Notes: generated from the letters alone by a model not told the origin. Counted from the first letter of the stretch, positions 46,641 to 57,198 are shown. The stretch: 64,000 nucleotides of DNA from Mesorhizobium sp. C432A (GCF_030323145.1 NZ_CP100470.1:372001-436000); one strand, 5' to 3'. A program made the numbers and translations.

Positions 46641-49205
46641 TCAGAGCGTCCGGGTCACCATCTCGACGCGGAAGCACTCGATGATGTCGCCGACGCGCAT
46701 GTCCTCGTAGTTCTGGAAAGCCATGCCGCACTCCTGGCCGCCCGGAACTTCCGCGACTTCATCCTTGAAGCGCTTGAGGGTCTTCAGCGTACCTTCGTGG
46801 ATGACGACGTTGTCGCGGATCAGGCGCACGCCCGCTCCACGTTCGACCTTGCCTTCGGTGACACGGCAGCCGGCGATCTTGCCGACCTTGGTGATGTCAA
46901 AGATCTCGAGGATCTCGGCATTACCGATGAAGGTCTCGCGGCGTTCCGGCGACAGCAGGCCGGAAAGTGCTGCCTTCACATCGTCGACGAGGTTGTAGAT
47001 GATCGAGTAGTAGCGGATTTCGATGCCCGCGGCCGCCGCGGCCGCACGTGCCTGCACGTTGGCACGGACGTTGAAGCCGATGATCGCGGCCCCCGAGGTC
47101 TCCGCCAGCGACACGTCGCTTTCGGTGATGGCGCCGGCGCCGGCATGAACGATGCGCGCACGCACCTCGTCGGTGCCAAGCTTGTCGAGAGCGGCGTTGA
47201 TCGCCTCGATCGAACCCTGCACGTCGCCCTTGATGACCAGCGGGAATTCCTTCAACCCGCTCGTCTGCAGCTGCGACATCATCTGTTCGAGCGAGCCGCG
47301 CTGGCCGGCATGGCGAGCCACTGCCTTCTCGCGCGCCAGACGCTGGCGATATTCGGTGATCTCGCGGGCGCGGGCCTCGTTGTTGACGACAGCGAAGCGG
47401 TCGCCGGCTTGCGGCGTGCCCTGCAGGCCGAGCACCTCGACCGGCATAGCCGGCGGCGCCTCCTTGATCTGCTCGCCACGGTCGTTGACCAGAGCGCGCA
47501 CCCGGCCCCACTCATTGCCGGCGACGAGGATGTCGCCCGGCATCAAAGTGCCGGTCTGCACCAGTACGGTGGCGACGGGGCCACGGCCCTTGTCGAGCTG
47601 GGCTTCGATGACCACGCCCTCGGCGGTACGGTCCGGATTGGCCTTGAGGTCGAGGATTTCGGCCTGCAGCAGGATCGCTTCCAACAGCTTGTCGAGGTTG
47701 GTGCCCTTGGTCGCCGACACTTCGACGTCCAGCACTTCACCGCCCATCGATTCGACGAACACCTCATGGCGCAGCAGTTCCGACCGCACCTTCTGCGGAT
47801 CGGCATCATGCTTGTCGATCTTGTTGATCGCCACGATGATCGGAACGCCGGCCGCCTTGGCATGGCTGATCGATTCGATGGTCTGCGGCATGACGCTGTC
47901 GTCGGCCGCCACCACCAGGATGGCGATGTCGGTCGCCTGAGCGCCGCGGGCGCGCATCGCCGTGAAGGCGGCGTGACCGGGCGTGTCGATGAAGGTGATC
48001 TTCTGACCGTTCTTCTCGACCTGGTAGGCGCCGATATGCTGGGTGATGCCGCCGGCTTCGCCGGAGACGACATTGGCATTGCGGATGGCGTCGAGCAGCG
48101 AGGTCTTGCCGTGGTCGACATGGCCCATGATGGTCACGACAGGCGGCCGCGACACCAGGTCCTCGGCATTGTCGGCAATGTTGAACAGGCCTTCCTCGAT
48201 GTCGGACTCGGCGACGCGGCGGACCGTGTGGCCGAATTCGGTGGCGACCAGCTCGGCCGTGTCGGCGTCGATGATGTCGCCCGGCTTCAGGATCTGGCCC
48301 TGCTTCATGAAGTACTTGACCACATCGACAGCGCGCTCGGACATGCGCTGCGCCAGTTCCTGGATGGTGATGGTTTCAGGCAGGATCACTTCGCGCATAA
48401 CCTTCTCGCGCGGCTCATTATGCATCGCGCGCTTGAATTTTTCCTGGCGGCGACGCATCGACGACAGCGAGCGGGCGCGCGCGTCCTCGTCGGAAAGCGC
48501 CGTGTTGAGGGTCAGTTTGCCGCGACGACGGTCTTCCTCGGCCTTGGTCGGCTTGGCCGGGCGCGCCACTTCGGGCGTAACCGGACGGCGTACCGGGGCG
48601 CCGGCGGCGGTGCGCTTCGGCTTGACCTCTTCCTCGTCGTCCGATGCCACAAGCTCGGCAGCCTGCGGCGCGCGGCGGCGCGCTTCTTCCTCGGCGCGGC
48701 GGCGGGACTCGGCCTCGGTCTGCAGGCGGGCTTCTTCCTCGGCCTGACGGCGCGCGGATTCCTCGCGCTCGCGCTTGCGGCGTTCCTCATCCTCGTTGCG
48801 GCGCTTGGCCTCTTCGATGGCGCGTTGGCGGTCCTCGACGTCGCGAACCTTGGAGCCTTCGAGCGCCCTGCGGCGCGCTTCCATTTCATTGCGCGACAGT
48901 TCGTTCAGCACCATGCCGCCGCGTTCGGCCGGCGGCGGCGGAGGCGGCGCCTTGGGCGCTTCCTGCACGACGGGGGCTGCCACTACCGCGGGCTTGGGCG
49001 TAAATACGGGTGCAGCCACCGGCTCCGGCTTGTCGCCGGGCATGGAGAATTTGCGCTTCTTGATCTCGACCTGGACCTGCTTGGTGCGGCCATGCGAGAA
49101 ATTCTGTCGCACGACGCTCTGCTCGGTACCGGGGCGCTTCAGCGTCAAGGTCTTCTTCGGTGTAACACTCAACGTCTTGTCGTCGCCCGATTTCGTATCG
49201 CTCAT
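46641..49205 (-). CDS. infB: translation initiation factor IF-2
   Basis: An 854-residue GTPase that places initiator tRNA on the 30S subunit. The N-terminus is a long charged alpha-helical region ('[20 protein letters not shown]') of about 250 residues, then '[20 protein letters not shown]' (G1) near residue 360, '[17 protein letters not shown]' (G3 region) and '[15 protein letters not shown]' (G4). Domains II-IV follow. The ATG overlaps the upstream gene stop as ATGA. Mid-operon in rimP-nusA-ylxR-infB. Confidence 0.97.
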   Translation of the reverse strand: MSDTKSGDDKTLSVTPKKTLTLKRPGTEQSVVRQNFSHGRTKQVQVEIKKRKFSMPGDKPEPVAAPVFTPKPAVVAAPVVQEAPKAPPPPPPAERGGMVLNELSRNEMEARRRALEGSKVRDVEDRQRAIEEAKRRNEDEERRKREREESARRQAEEEARLQTEAESRRRAEEEARRRAPQAAELVASDDEEEVKPKRTAAGAPVRRPVTPEVARPAKPTKAEEDRRRGKLTLNTALSDEDARARSLSSMRRRQEKFKRAMHNEPREKVMREVILPETITIQELAQRMSERAVDVVKYFMKQGQILKPGDIIDADTAELVATEFGHTVRRVAESDIEEGLFNIADNAEDLVSRPPVVTIMGHVDHGKTSLLDAIRNANVVSGEAGGITQHIGAYQVEKNGQKITFIDTPGHAAFTAMRARGAQATDIAILVVAADDSVMPQTIESISHAKAAGVPIIVAINKIDKHDADPQKVRSELLRHEVFVESMGGEVLDVEVSATKGTNLDKLLEAILLQAEILDLKANPDRTAEGVVIEAQLDKGRGPVATVLVQTGTLMPGDILVAGNEWGRVRALVNDRGEQIKEAPPAMPVEVLGLQGTPQAGDRFAVVNNEARAREITEYRQRLAREKAVARHAGQRGSLEQMMSQLQTSGLKEFPLVIKGDVQGSIEAINAALDKLGTDEVRARIVHAGAGAITESDVSLAETSGAAIIGFNVRANVQARAAAAAAGIEIRYYSIIYNLVDDVKAALSGLLSPERRETFIGNAEILEIFDITKVGKIAGCRVTEGKVERGAGVRLIRDNVVIHEGTLKTLKRFKDEVAEVPGGQECGMAFQNYEDMRVGDIIECFRVEMVTRTL

Positions 49206-49851
49206 TCCATATCCTCTGCAGCATCATCTTCGTCAGCAACGGCCGCAAGCATTGCCAGATCGTCGGGGGTTCCGCCCCGATATCGGTCGAGCGCAACCAT
49301 GCGCCTCTCAACCGCCTTGCCCGCGTCTCCCGCGAGAACGGCAGCATGTATCACATTTGTACCCCCAATGCCAAGCTCAACTCGGCCTCGGAGAAAAGTT
49401 TGTAGGCAAGGACTGCCGGCCCGCCGAGGTGGACAGTTGCCCGCCGCGCCTGACTGATCTTGCGCACGCCATCGTCGGATGCCTCGGTCGCGTGGAGCAC
49501 GAAAAGCGCCAACCCCGAGCGCACCGCGCTCTCGACCTTGGTTGCGCCGAGTGCGATCGAGCCAGCCTTGCGGGCAAGGCCAAGCATACCCAAAGCGGAT
49601 CGTGCAAGCAGTCCGTCGACCATGCCGCCGAGATCGGGCGGCACGACGACCTGCGCCTTGAAGGCGCGGGCAAACAAGTTCTTCGCCGCCGCCTTGTCGA
49701 TATGTAGGCGGTCGGCGCTCACCCAACAACCACGGCCGGGCAGATTTCTCTTCAGGTCAGGAACGACGGCCGAATCCGGGCCGACGACGAAACGGATCAG
49801 CTCATCCGGCTCGGCTTGCTTGCGCGTGACGATGCAGGTGCGATCGTTCAT
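49202..49851 (-). CDS. ylxR: YlxR-type RNA-binding protein with L7Ae-like domain, frameshifted in this sequence
   Basis: The protein starts at ATG 49851: '[20 protein letters not shown]' is the DUF448/YlxR domain, followed by an L7Ae-like domain ('[20 protein letters not shown]'). As read, it stops at 49351 after 'SLALGVQM' (166 residues). In the next frame the reading continues '[20 protein letters not shown]' through '[20 protein letters not shown]' to a stop at 49202 that overlaps the infB start as ATGA. The break is at a run of five C (49362-49366); one more C on the plus strand would join the frames to about 216 residues. Either a sequencing error or a genuine frameshift. Probable role: RNA-binding factor of the nusA operon. 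Confidence 0.78.
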
Positions 49852-49889
49852 CTCGTCCTGGGGCGGGTTGTGTGCGATGCGGTTTCACC

Positions 49890-51485
49890 TCACGCACCAA
49901 CGGCTTCGTCAGCCGGGACCTGTTCGGCTGCAAGCTCGTCTTCGGTGATCCAGCCGGCCTTGAGGCGGGCTGCCAGAACCATCTGCTCGGCGTCGGCGCG
50001 CGACACGCCGTGATTGGCGAGCACACCCGGGAATACCTTGGTCTCGCCGTCCTTGCGTTCCTTCCAGCCGGTCAGGTCGTCGGCGGCATAGCCGGCGAAA
50101 TCCTCGATCGTCTTCACGCCATCCTCGCCGAGCGTCACCATCATGGCGGTGGTGACGCCAGGGATCTCGCGCAGTTCGTCGGTGACGCCCAGCGCCTTGC
50201 GCTTGTCGTCATGCTCGGCTTCGATCTTCTCCAGATATTCGCGGGCGCGGGTCTGGATCTCCGAAGCGGTGTCTTCGTCGAAACCGTCGATCGAGGCGAT
50301 CTCGCCCGAATCGACGTAGGCAACTTCCTCGACGCTGGTGAAGCCTTCGGAGGCCAACACCTGGCCGACCATCTCGTCGACATCAAGGGCTTCCATGAAC
50401 AGCGACGAGCGTTCGACGAATTCCTTCTGGCGGCGCTCAGACTCCTCGGCCTCGGTCAGGATGTCGATGTCCCAGCCGGTGAGCTGCGAGGCAAGACGCA
50501 CGTTCTGGCCGCGACGGCCGATGGCCAGCGACAACTGGTCGTCGGGAACCACCACTTCGATGCGCTCGGCATCCTCGTCGAGCACCACCTTGGCGACTTC
50601 CGCCGGCTGCAGCGCGTTGACGATGAAGGAGGCGGCCGAAGGCGACCACGGAATGATGTCGATCTTTTCGCCCTGCAATTCGCCGACCACGGCCTGGACG
50701 CGGCTGCCGCGCATACCGACGCAGGCGCCGACCGGATCGATCGACGAGTCACGCGAAATGACGGCGATCTTAGCGCGCGAGCCTGGGTCGCGGGCGACCG
50801 ACTTGATCTCGATGATGCCGTCATAGATTTCCGGCACTTCCATGGTGAAGAGCTTGGCCATGAACTGCGGATGGGTGCGCGACAGGAATATCTGCGGGCC
50901 GCGCTGTTCGCGGCGCACGTCGTAGACATAGGCGCGGACGCGGTCGCCGTACTTGTAGTTTTCGCGCGGGATCAGCTCGTCGCGGCGGATAATCGCCTCG
51001 CCACGGCCGAGATCGACGATGACGTTGCCATATTCGACGCGCTTGACGGTGCCGTTGACGATCTCGCCGATGCGGTCCTTGTATTCGTCATACTGGCGGT
51101 CGCGCTCGGCCTCGCGCACTTTCTGCACGATGACCTGCTTGGCTGACTGGGCGGCGATGCGGCCGAAATCCATTGGCGGCAGCTGTTCGGCGATGAAGTC
51201 GCCAAGCTGGGCGTCCGGATTGCGCTCGCGGGCCGAGGAAATGGCGATCTGGGTGGCGTAGTCGTCGACCTTCTCGACCACTTCCATCAGCCGCTGCAGC
51301 TTCATCTCGCCGGTGTTGGCGTTGATGTCGGCGCGGATGTTGGTTTCCTGGCCGTAGCGCGAGCGCGCGGCCTTCTGGATCGCATCAGCCATGGCGGCAA
51401 TGACGATCGACTTGTCGATCGACTTTTCACGCGCCACCGCGTCGGCGATCTGCAGCAGTTCAAGTCTGTTGGCGCTTACAACCAT
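49890..51485 (-). CDS. nusA: transcription termination/antitermination protein NusA
   Basis: A 531-residue RNA polymerase-associated factor. The order is an N-terminal domain ('[20 protein letters not shown]'), S1 domain, and two KH domains ('[20 protein letters not shown]' and '[20 protein letters not shown]') near residues 250-345, then acidic C-terminal repeats ('[20 protein letters not shown]'). NusA influences pausing and termination and could act on the attenuator found upstream of rimP. ATG at 51485, 47 bp after rimP. Confidence 0.96.
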   Translation of the reverse strand: MVVSANRLELLQIADAVAREKSIDKSIVIAAMADAIQKAARSRYGQETNIRADINANTGEMKLQRLMEVVEKVDDYATQIAISSARERNPDAQLGDFIAEQLPPMDFGRIAAQSAKQVIVQKVREAERDRQYDEYKDRIGEIVNGTVKRVEYGNVIVDLGRGEAIIRRDELIPRENYKYGDRVRAYVYDVRREQRGPQIFLSRTHPQFMAKLFTMEVPEIYDGIIEIKSVARDPGSRAKIAVISRDSSIDPVGACVGMRGSRVQAVVGELQGEKIDIIPWSPSAASFIVNALQPAEVAKVVLDEDAERIEVVVPDDQLSLAIGRRGQNVRLASQLTGWDIDILTEAEESERRQKEFVERSSLFMEALDVDEMVGQVLASEGFTSVEEVAYVDSGEIASIDGFDEDTASEIQTRAREYLEKIEAEHDDKRKALGVTDELREIPGVTTAMMVTLGEDGVKTIEDFAGYAADDLTGWKERKDGETKVFPGVLANHGVSRADAEQMVLAARLKAGWITEDELAAEQVPADEAVGA

Positions 51486-51532
51486 CTTATTTCTCCCGAG
51501 CTTGTTGCCGAGCTTTTAGGCCCGGCCGCTCA

Positions 51533-52177
51533 TCATAGTTCCTGTTCGATTTCGTCTTCCGCGCCGCCTTCAGCACCTTCGGGTGCATCATCAGCTTCGC
51601 CGCGGCGTTTCTTGGCTTCCTTGCGTTCCCGGTTGTCCTTCGAAAGGGCATCGCGAATAAGGTCGTCGGTGAGGATCAGCCGCACATCGGCGATCGCGTC
51701 ATAAGGAATGCGAACCGTCGGCTCTTCGCCGTAGGCGGCCTTGTCGCGCTCGAGCAGCATGTCGTCTTCGCCGGCTTCGGCGATCTTGCCCTTGAAGCGC
51801 TTGCGGTCGGCGACCGGCACCGAGGTTTCCATCTTCACCAGATGGCCGGTCCAGGTGACGAAATCCGACTTGCGTACCAGCGGCCGGTCGATGCCCGGCG
51901 ACGACACTTCGAGATGATAGGCCTTCTCGATCGGGTCATCGACGTCGAGCGCCGGCGACACAGCGCGGCTGACCTCTTCGCAATCCTCGACGGTCATGGT
52001 GCCGTCCTCGCGTTCGGCCATGATCTGCAGCGTCAGGCCGTTCTGGCCCGACAGATGCACCCGCACGAGGCGGAAGCCAATGCCTCGCAACACCGGCTGA
52101 ACGATCAGCGCGATGCGCGCATCGATACCGCTTTCGCGGATGATGCGGTCGTCGGCTTCGCTTGCCGTTGCAGTCAT
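51533..52177 (-). CDS. rimP: ribosome maturation factor RimP
   Basis: A 214-residue factor for 30S assembly and first gene of the nusA operon. Conserved segments are '[20 protein letters not shown]', '[20 protein letters not shown]' and '[20 protein letters not shown]'. The ATG at 52177 ([10 protein letters not shown]) has AGGAA upstream; an in-frame ATG at 52225 would add 16 residues. The C-terminal tail is acidic. A promoter at 52315-52343 and a terminator at 52255-52287 precede it. Confidence 0.93.
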   Translation of the reverse strand: MTATASEADDRIIRESGIDARIALIVQPVLRGIGFRLVRVHLSGQNGLTLQIMAEREDGTMTVEDCEEVSRAVSPALDVDDPIEKAYHLEVSSPGIDRPLVRKSDFVTWTGHLVKMETSVPVADRKRFKGKIAEAGEDDMLLERDKAAYGEEPTVRIPYDAIADVRLILTDDLIRDALSKDNRERKEAKKRRGEADDAPEGAEGGAEDEIEQEL

Positions 52178-52254
52178 GCGGTTCCTGTCGTTCTCTGGAT
52201 CAGGATGATCGTCGTCCCGAACCATCTCTTTGCTGATGGCTGACCGGCAGGTAA

Positions 52255-52287
52255 TAAAAAAGAGCGGGACCGGGTGGACCCACTCTT
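52255..52287 (-). terminator. intrinsic terminator in the rimP leader (candidate attenuator)
   Basis: On the minus strand AAGAGTGGG pairs with CCCGCTCTT over nine positions (one G-U) around a 10-nt loop, followed by a run of Ts (52256-52261). It starts about 20 nt after the predicted start of transcription and ends about 78 nt before the rimP ATG. No other minus-strand gene lies upstream within 430 bp, so this acts on rimP transcripts. Confidence 0.75.
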
Positions 52288-52314
52288 CGTCATACCGACC
52301 AAGAATTTGAGGCT

Positions 52315-52343
52315 GATATAGACGATCCCGGCCGGTGTTTCAA
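52315..52343 (-). promoter_or_regulatory. sigma-70 promoter of the rimP-nusA-infB operon
   Basis: On the minus strand CTTGAAA gives TTGAAA at 52343-52338, then a 17-bp spacer and TATATC at 52320-52315 (within CTATAT). This fits the rhizobial consensus CTTGAC-N17-CTATAT well. Start predicted near 52308, upstream of the terminator hairpin. Confidence 0.7.
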
Positions 52344-52459
52344 GTCTGTTGACGGGCCGGGCAGAGTGCAGCCGGGGACGGCTGGCAGGATTGCGCGCGG
52401 CGCATGCCGGCTATGCGGTAACGGCCCTGTGATCCCGGATTTCACATCCCTATCTATGT

Positions 52460-52468
52460 TGCACTGCA
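52460..52468. promoter_or_regulatory. TGC-N3-GCA palindromic site upstream of the small gene
   Basis: TGCACTGCA in the context TATGTTGCACTGCACAAA. The TGC-N3-GCA core matches the motif bound by PhaR-type polyhydroxyalkanoate regulators as described in Rhodobacter and Paracoccus. It is 45 bp before the ATG at 52513. Assignment to PhaR is an inference from the motif only. Confidence 0.35.
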
Positions 52469-52512
52469 CAAATCAAAGATGAGCGCGCGGTGGCGCGCGA
52501 AAGGTCAAGACA

Positions 52513-52677
52513 ATGAGCAACCGTACCGTGTTTTCCGCCATAGGCGACGCCTTTGCCCTGTTCGGCAGCGCCGTTGCCGCCTCGCGGGCCGTCGAAGCCG
52601 GCCGCAAGCCGCGCGCCAACGATCTGCGCCGGCTCGGCATGGACCCGACCGCTTTCGGCAAGATCGGCCGTTTCTGA
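52513..52677 (+). CDS. small conserved hypothetical protein (54 residues)
   Basis: ATG at 52513 is preceded by GAAAGG. The 54-residue product starts 'MSNRTVFSAIGDAFALFGSA' and continues 'VAASRAVEAGRKPRANDLRR' to 'LGMDPTAFGKIGRF'. It has a hydrophobic/amphipathic first half and a basic second half. No family was recognised with certainty. Codon third positions are GC-rich like neighbouring genes, and it has its own terminator hairpin, so it is likely real. It is divergent from rimP and convergent with trmB. Confidence 0.7.
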   Translation: MSNRTVFSAIGDAFALFGSAVAASRAVEAGRKPRANDLRRLGMDPTAFGKIGRF

Positions 52678-52693
52678 AGCCAGACCGGCTGTT

Positions 52694-52716
52694 GATGCGG
52701 GACACTTTCCCGCATC
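52694..52716 (+). terminator. intrinsic terminator of the 54-residue gene
   Basis: GATGCGGGA/TCCCGCATC forms a 9-bp stem with loop CACTT, followed by GAACTATTTT. It begins 17 bp after the stop at 52677 and ends 4 bp before the trmB stop, so it may also serve trmB in the other direction, although that side lacks Ts. Confidence 0.65.
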
Positions 52717-52719
52717 GAA

Positions 52720-53421
52720 CTATTTTCTGATGAAGGTGAGATAGGCCGGCCGTCGGCCCTCGCGAATGGCTTTCGCCTCGTAGCGTGTGCCCGGCCAGCC
52801 TTCATAGGGCCGATGCCAGTCGGCCCCACCTTGCGCCTGCCAGAGGAGCGCGCCATGCGCCCGACAGTGCAACAAGGTCCAGTTCACATAGGTGTCGATG
52901 TCGGATGCGAAGCGGAATTTTCCGCCCGGCTTCAGCACGCGCGCGAACCGATCGAGGTTGAGCGGGCTGACGAAACGCCGCTTCCAGTGCTTTTTCTTCG
53001 GCCAGGGATCGGGGTAGAGCAGATCGATGCCGTCGAGCGACGCCTGCGGCAACCAATCGAGCAGGCGCGTGGCGTCGTCATCATAAACGCGAAGATTGGC
53101 AAGCGGCTTTTCCCGCACCGCCATCATCAGCTTGGCCATGCCGTTGACGAACGGCTCGACACCGATGAAGCCGGTCGCCGGTGCCTCCGTGGCACGGTGC
53201 AGCAGATGCTCACCGCCGCCGAAGCCGATTTCCAGCCGAACCGTTGAAACATCCGCTGAGAATAGCGCGCGCAATTCTGCCGGCGCCTGGACGGAGAGGT
53301 CGAGGCCATAGGCCCCAAGACCGCTTTCCAGCGCCGCCGCCTGCTGCGGGCGAATGGTCTTGCCGTGCCGGCGGCCGAAGAACCCTTCGGTCGCGCGGCT
53401 CCGCCTGTCCTGTGGATCCAT
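52720..53421 (-). CDS. trmB: tRNA (guanine(46)-N7)-methyltransferase
   Basis: A 233-residue SAM-dependent enzyme forming m7G46 in tRNA. Signature stretches are '[20 protein letters not shown]' (SAM binding), '[20 protein letters not shown]' and '[18 protein letters not shown]'. ATG at 53421. Downstream of metK with a 139-bp gap that holds two repeat structures. Confidence 0.95.
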   Translation of the reverse strand: MDPQDRRSRATEGFFGRRHGKTIRPQQAAALESGLGAYGLDLSVQAPAELRALFSADVSTVRLEIGFGGGEHLLHRATEAPATGFIGVEPFVNGMAKLMMAVREKPLANLRVYDDDATRLLDWLPQASLDGIDLLYPDPWPKKKHWKRRFVSPLNLDRFARVLKPGGKFRFASDIDTYVNWTLLHCRAHGALLWQAQGGADWHRPYEGWPGTRYEAKAIREGRRPAYLTFIRK

Positions 53422-53443
53422 GGCCTGGTCGCGCGCCGCGCTT

Positions 53444-53500
53444 AGATTGAGATGAGATTTGGGATTGAGATGAGATTTGGCTGAAATCTCATCTCAATCT
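53444..53500. repeat. triple 16/17-bp repeat forming a strong hairpin between metK and trmB
   Basis: AGATTGAGATGAGATTT occurs at 53444-53460, GATTGAGATGAGATTT again at 53463-53478 (direct), and the complement AAATCTCATCTCAATCT at 53484-53500. The last two form a perfect 16-bp stem with a 5-nt loop; the first copy could pair instead, giving two alternative structures. It lies 23-79 bp upstream of the trmB ATG. Confidence 0.75.
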
Positions 53501-53511
53501 AATCCTTTGTT

Positions 53512-53560
53512 GGAGCACGATCTTTTCCAAAAAACCGGTACCCACTTTTTCGAATCATGC
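53512..53560. repeat. dispersed rhizobial repeat adjoining the metK stop
   Basis: A segment containing GAGCACGATC, then TTTTCCAAAAAACCGGTACC, CACTTTTTCG and ATCATGC. The pattern GATC...CCGGT...CACTTTTCG...ATCATGC is a family of intergenic repeats in alphaproteobacteria, from memory. It abuts the metK stop at 53561 directly. Confidence 0.6.
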
Positions 53561-54826
<1,266 letters not shown>

Positions 54827-54841
54827 GGGTGTCCCCTCTTG

Positions 54842-54867
54842 AAAAAACGATCGGCAGGACTGCCGAT
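54842..54867 (-). terminator. intrinsic terminator in the metK leader (candidate attenuator)
   Basis: On the minus strand ATCGGCA pairs with TGCCGAT around GTCC, then CG and six Ts (54847-54842). The T-tract ends about 15 nt before the GTG start codon with the ribosome-binding site in between. No promoter can fit after it, so any metK transcript must pass it. Confidence 0.72.
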
Positions 54868-54882
54868 TTTGGCGCGCCACGT

Positions 54883-54910
54883 GTTAACGGTGCCGGGCGC
54901 CGCTCGTCAA
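54883..54910 (-). promoter_or_regulatory. metK: candidate metK promoter
   Basis: CTTGACG gives TTGACG at 54910-54905 on the minus strand and GTTAAC at 54888-54883, spacer 16 bp. The -35 is near-perfect for rhizobia; the -10 is poor. If used, the leader is about 50 nt and consists mostly of the terminator hairpin. Confidence 0.4.
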
Positions 54911-55048
54911 GCGGTGCCGCGGTTCTGGCATGAGTGCCGCAGCAATATATCTTGTACCACCGGCGGCTTGGCACCGCCGGCAGTCGAGCCTCTGGGCTAC
55001 TCGGGCCCGGGGGATTACTGGGGCCAATGGGTCAATCGACCCACCGAA

Positions 55049-55468
55049 TCACTCGGCATCTTCGGCAGAAAGGGACTTCACAAGGTCGATAATCCGGCGG
55101 CGCACCTTCACATCCGCGATCTTGACGAACGCGCGGTTGAGCTGAAGCCCTTCCGGACTGCCGCAGAATTCGACGGCGAAAGCCATCGAAGTGTCCTCGG
55201 CAAATCCTCTATTACCCACCGGCTCCTGCCCTGGCGCATCCTCGAAAAAGAAGGCGACAGGCACGCTGAGTATCGAGGCTATTGCCTGCAGACGGCTGGC
55301 GCCGACGCGGTTCGTTCCTTTTTCATATTTTTGGATCTGCTGAAACGTAATACCGAGATTTTCACCAAGCTTTTCCTGGCTCATTCCAAGCATATTGCGC
55401 CGAAGGCGGACGCGACTTCCGACATGGATGTCGATCGGATTCGGTTTCTTCTTGTTTTCTTCTGTCAT
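55049..55468 (-). CDS. XRE-family helix-turn-helix regulator between lnt and metK
   Basis: A 139-residue protein. The Cro/CI-type HTH spans about residues 14-70: 'VGSRVRLRRNMLGMSQEKLG', 'ENLGITFQQIQKYEKGTNRV', 'GASRLQAIASILSVPVAFFF'. A C-terminal segment of about 65 residues follows ('ADVKVRRRIIDLVKSLSAED'). It resembles the small XRE regulators of rhizobia (for example PraR-type), but the assignment is not certain. It lies 222 bp before metK and 137 bp after lnt on the same strand and may control metK. Confidence 0.88.
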   Translation of the reverse strand: MTEENKKKPNPIDIHVGSRVRLRRNMLGMSQEKLGENLGITFQQIQKYEKGTNRVGASRLQAIASILSVPVAFFFEDAPGQEPVGNRGFAEDTSMAFAVEFCGSPEGLQLNRAFVKIADVKVRRRIIDLVKSLSAEDAE

Positions 55469-55579
55469 TTTTTCCTCGCCGAATTTTTCCGGCCTTTTCT
55501 ATTTTTCTCGCCCAAACGAAGCCGGAGCCAACTGCCCCAACAGAAACACCAACCGACTTCGAGAAAATTAGGCGGTAAC

Positions 55580-55609
55580 AGTATGAGTTTCTAATGTGTC
55601 GACTGTCAA
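55580..55609 (-). promoter_or_regulatory. candidate promoter of the XRE gene
   Basis: On the minus strand TTGACA (55609-55604) is followed after 18 bp by CATACT (55585-55580). The consensus -35 overlaps the lnt stop codon. A leader of about 105 nt precedes the XRE ATG. Confidence 0.45.
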
Positions 55610-57198
55610 TTCACCCGTAGCCGTTGCCTTACGTTCAAGCTGAGGGCGATTGCGGCAAACACCAACATGATCAGCATTCCGTTAATGCGCCGCCCCGCGG
55701 CGGAGATGAAGGCTTGGCCGGAGATCGGCACCCGCACGTCGATGGCGCCACGTGCATCGACCGCCAATGCGTCGACGATGCGTCCCCGCGTATCGACAAC
55801 GGCGGAAATGCCGTTGTTGGCGGCGCGCAACAGCGGCAATCCGTTTTCCACCGCGCGAATCTGAGCCTGCCTGAAATGCTGGTACGGCCCAGGCGTGTCG
55901 CCGAACCATGCGTCGTTGGTGACGTTTACAATAAGCTGGGATGACGTTGCGTGAACAGCCACAAGATCAGGAAAGATCACCTCGTAGCAAATAAACGGCA
56001 AGGCGCTGATGCCGCCGGGCAAAGCGATCGGATGGCGTTCGTTGCCGGCGGCGAAATTCATCGGCCCGGCGACGAGTTGTCCGATGCCGAAGCGGCTGAG
56101 CAGACCGGAAAACGGCAGATACTCGCCGAACGGCACCAGATGGACCTTGTCGACGGCATCAGCGATTTCGCCCTTGTCATCGATCGCCACCACCGAATTG
56201 TAGTAGCGGCTGTCGGCATCCGCCCCCGATCCGCGCTCCTCGCGCACGACGCCGGCAATCAGCATCTGACCAGGCTGCAGCATGTCGCCGAGCGCGGTCA
56301 GCGCGTCCGGACGCTCGGTGAACAGGAACGGTACCGAGGTCTCCGGCCACAGGATAAGTTGCGGTTTGTCATGACCGGGATCGGACGCTGCGGCCGACAG
56401 GCCCATCATCGTGGCGAAGATGCGGTCGCGCACCGAGGCGTCCCATTTTTCGCTGAGGTCGACATCCGGTTGCACGATACGGACATCGAGAGTGCGGGTT
56501 GTCGGCTTCTCGGGGGTCGCGAGCCTGACATAGCCGAAGCCGGCATGGGCGGCGACGAGAATGGCAAGCAGGACCACACCGAGACGGACATGCCGGCGTG
56601 CTGCAAGCAAGGCCGGCATGGCGAAGACAAAGACCGCCAGCGCGTTCATGCCGACCATGCCGGTCACCGACACGCTTTGCATCAACAGCGGCACGGGCAT
56701 CGCCGCATAACCGACGGCATTCCAGGGAAAGCCGGTGAACAGGAAGCCGCGCAGCCATTCCGTCAGGCCAAAAGCAAAGGCAAGGGCGGCAATGCGGCCA
56801 ATGTCGTTGGTCCATAACAGCCGCGCGACGACGGTGGCGAAGCCGTAGAAAAATGCCAGCGCCAAAGGAATGCCGACGACCGCGAAGGGTAAGGCCCAGG
56901 CGAAACTGTCGGCCTCGACCAGAAGCGCCTCACCGATCCACCACAGGCCGGCGAGGAAATAGCCGAAGCCGAACCACCAGCCAATGGCAAAGGCCGGCCG
57001 CAGGCGCCTGAGCCAGCCGTCGGAAGCCTCGCCGGTGGCGCCGTCGAGCAGCCAGACCAGCAGTGGAAACGAGACGAAACAGACGGCGAAGAAATCGTAT
57101 GGCGCCTGGGCGAGCACCGCCAGCGCCCCGGCAAGAAACGCCACCAGCGCGCGCCGCCAGCCCCAAAGCAGAATTATCCGGCCGGCAAGGCGCTCCAT
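55606..57198 (-). CDS. lnt: apolipoprotein N-acyltransferase
   Basis: A 530-residue integral membrane enzyme that adds the third acyl chain to lipoproteins. Membrane helices occupy the first ~230 residues ('[20 protein letters not shown]' and others), then the carbon-nitrogen hydrolase domain carries the catalytic triad: Glu in '[13 protein letters not shown]', Lys in '[14 protein letters not shown]' and Cys in '[15 protein letters not shown]'. A final membrane helix closes the protein. ATG 57198 is preferred over open codons upstream. Between the VOC gene and the XRE gene. Confidence 0.95.
   Translation of the reverse strand: MERLAGRIILLWGWRRALVAFLAGALAVLAQAPYDFFAVCFVSFPLLVWLLDGATGEASDGWLRRLRPAFAIGWWFGFGYFLAGLWWIGEALLVEADSFAWALPFAVVGIPLALAFFYGFATVVARLLWTNDIGRIAALAFAFGLTEWLRGFLFTGFPWNAVGYAAMPVPLLMQSVSVTGMVGMNALAVFVFAMPALLAARRHVRLGVVLLAILVAAHAGFGYVRLATPEKPTTRTLDVRIVQPDVDLSEKWDASVRDRIFATMMGLSAAASDPGHDKPQLILWPETSVPFLFTERPDALTALGDMLQPGQMLIAGVVREERGSGADADSRYYNSVVAIDDKGEIADAVDKVHLVPFGEYLPFSGLLSRFGIGQLVAGPMNFAAGNERHPIALPGGISALPFICYEVIFPDLVAVHATSSQLIVNVTNDAWFGDTPGPYQHFRQAQIRAVENGLPLLRAANNGISAVVDTRGRIVDALAVDARGAIDVRVPISGQAFISAAGRRINGMLIMLVFAAIALSLNVRQRLRVN

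Noticed and set aside
49351..49380. Programmed ribosomal frameshift in ylxR
   Set aside because: There is a short C/G run but no clear slippery heptamer with a downstream pseudoknot or internal Shine-Dalgarno site. A single-base indel or sequencing error is simpler.
46797..49457. Open frame of about 886 codons antisense to infB
   Set aside because: Same reason: IF-2 is unambiguous on the minus strand and no motif or ribosome-binding site supports the antisense frame.
53444..53500. CRISPR array
   Set aside because: Only three 16/17-base units, one inverted, with 2-5 bp between them. There are no spacers of suitable length and no cas genes in the window.
54827..55048. Known SAM-II or SAM-V riboswitch upstream of metK
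   Set aside because: I looked for the conserved pseudoknot sequence blocks and did not recognise them. Only the terminator hairpin is clear, so no riboswitch class is claimed.
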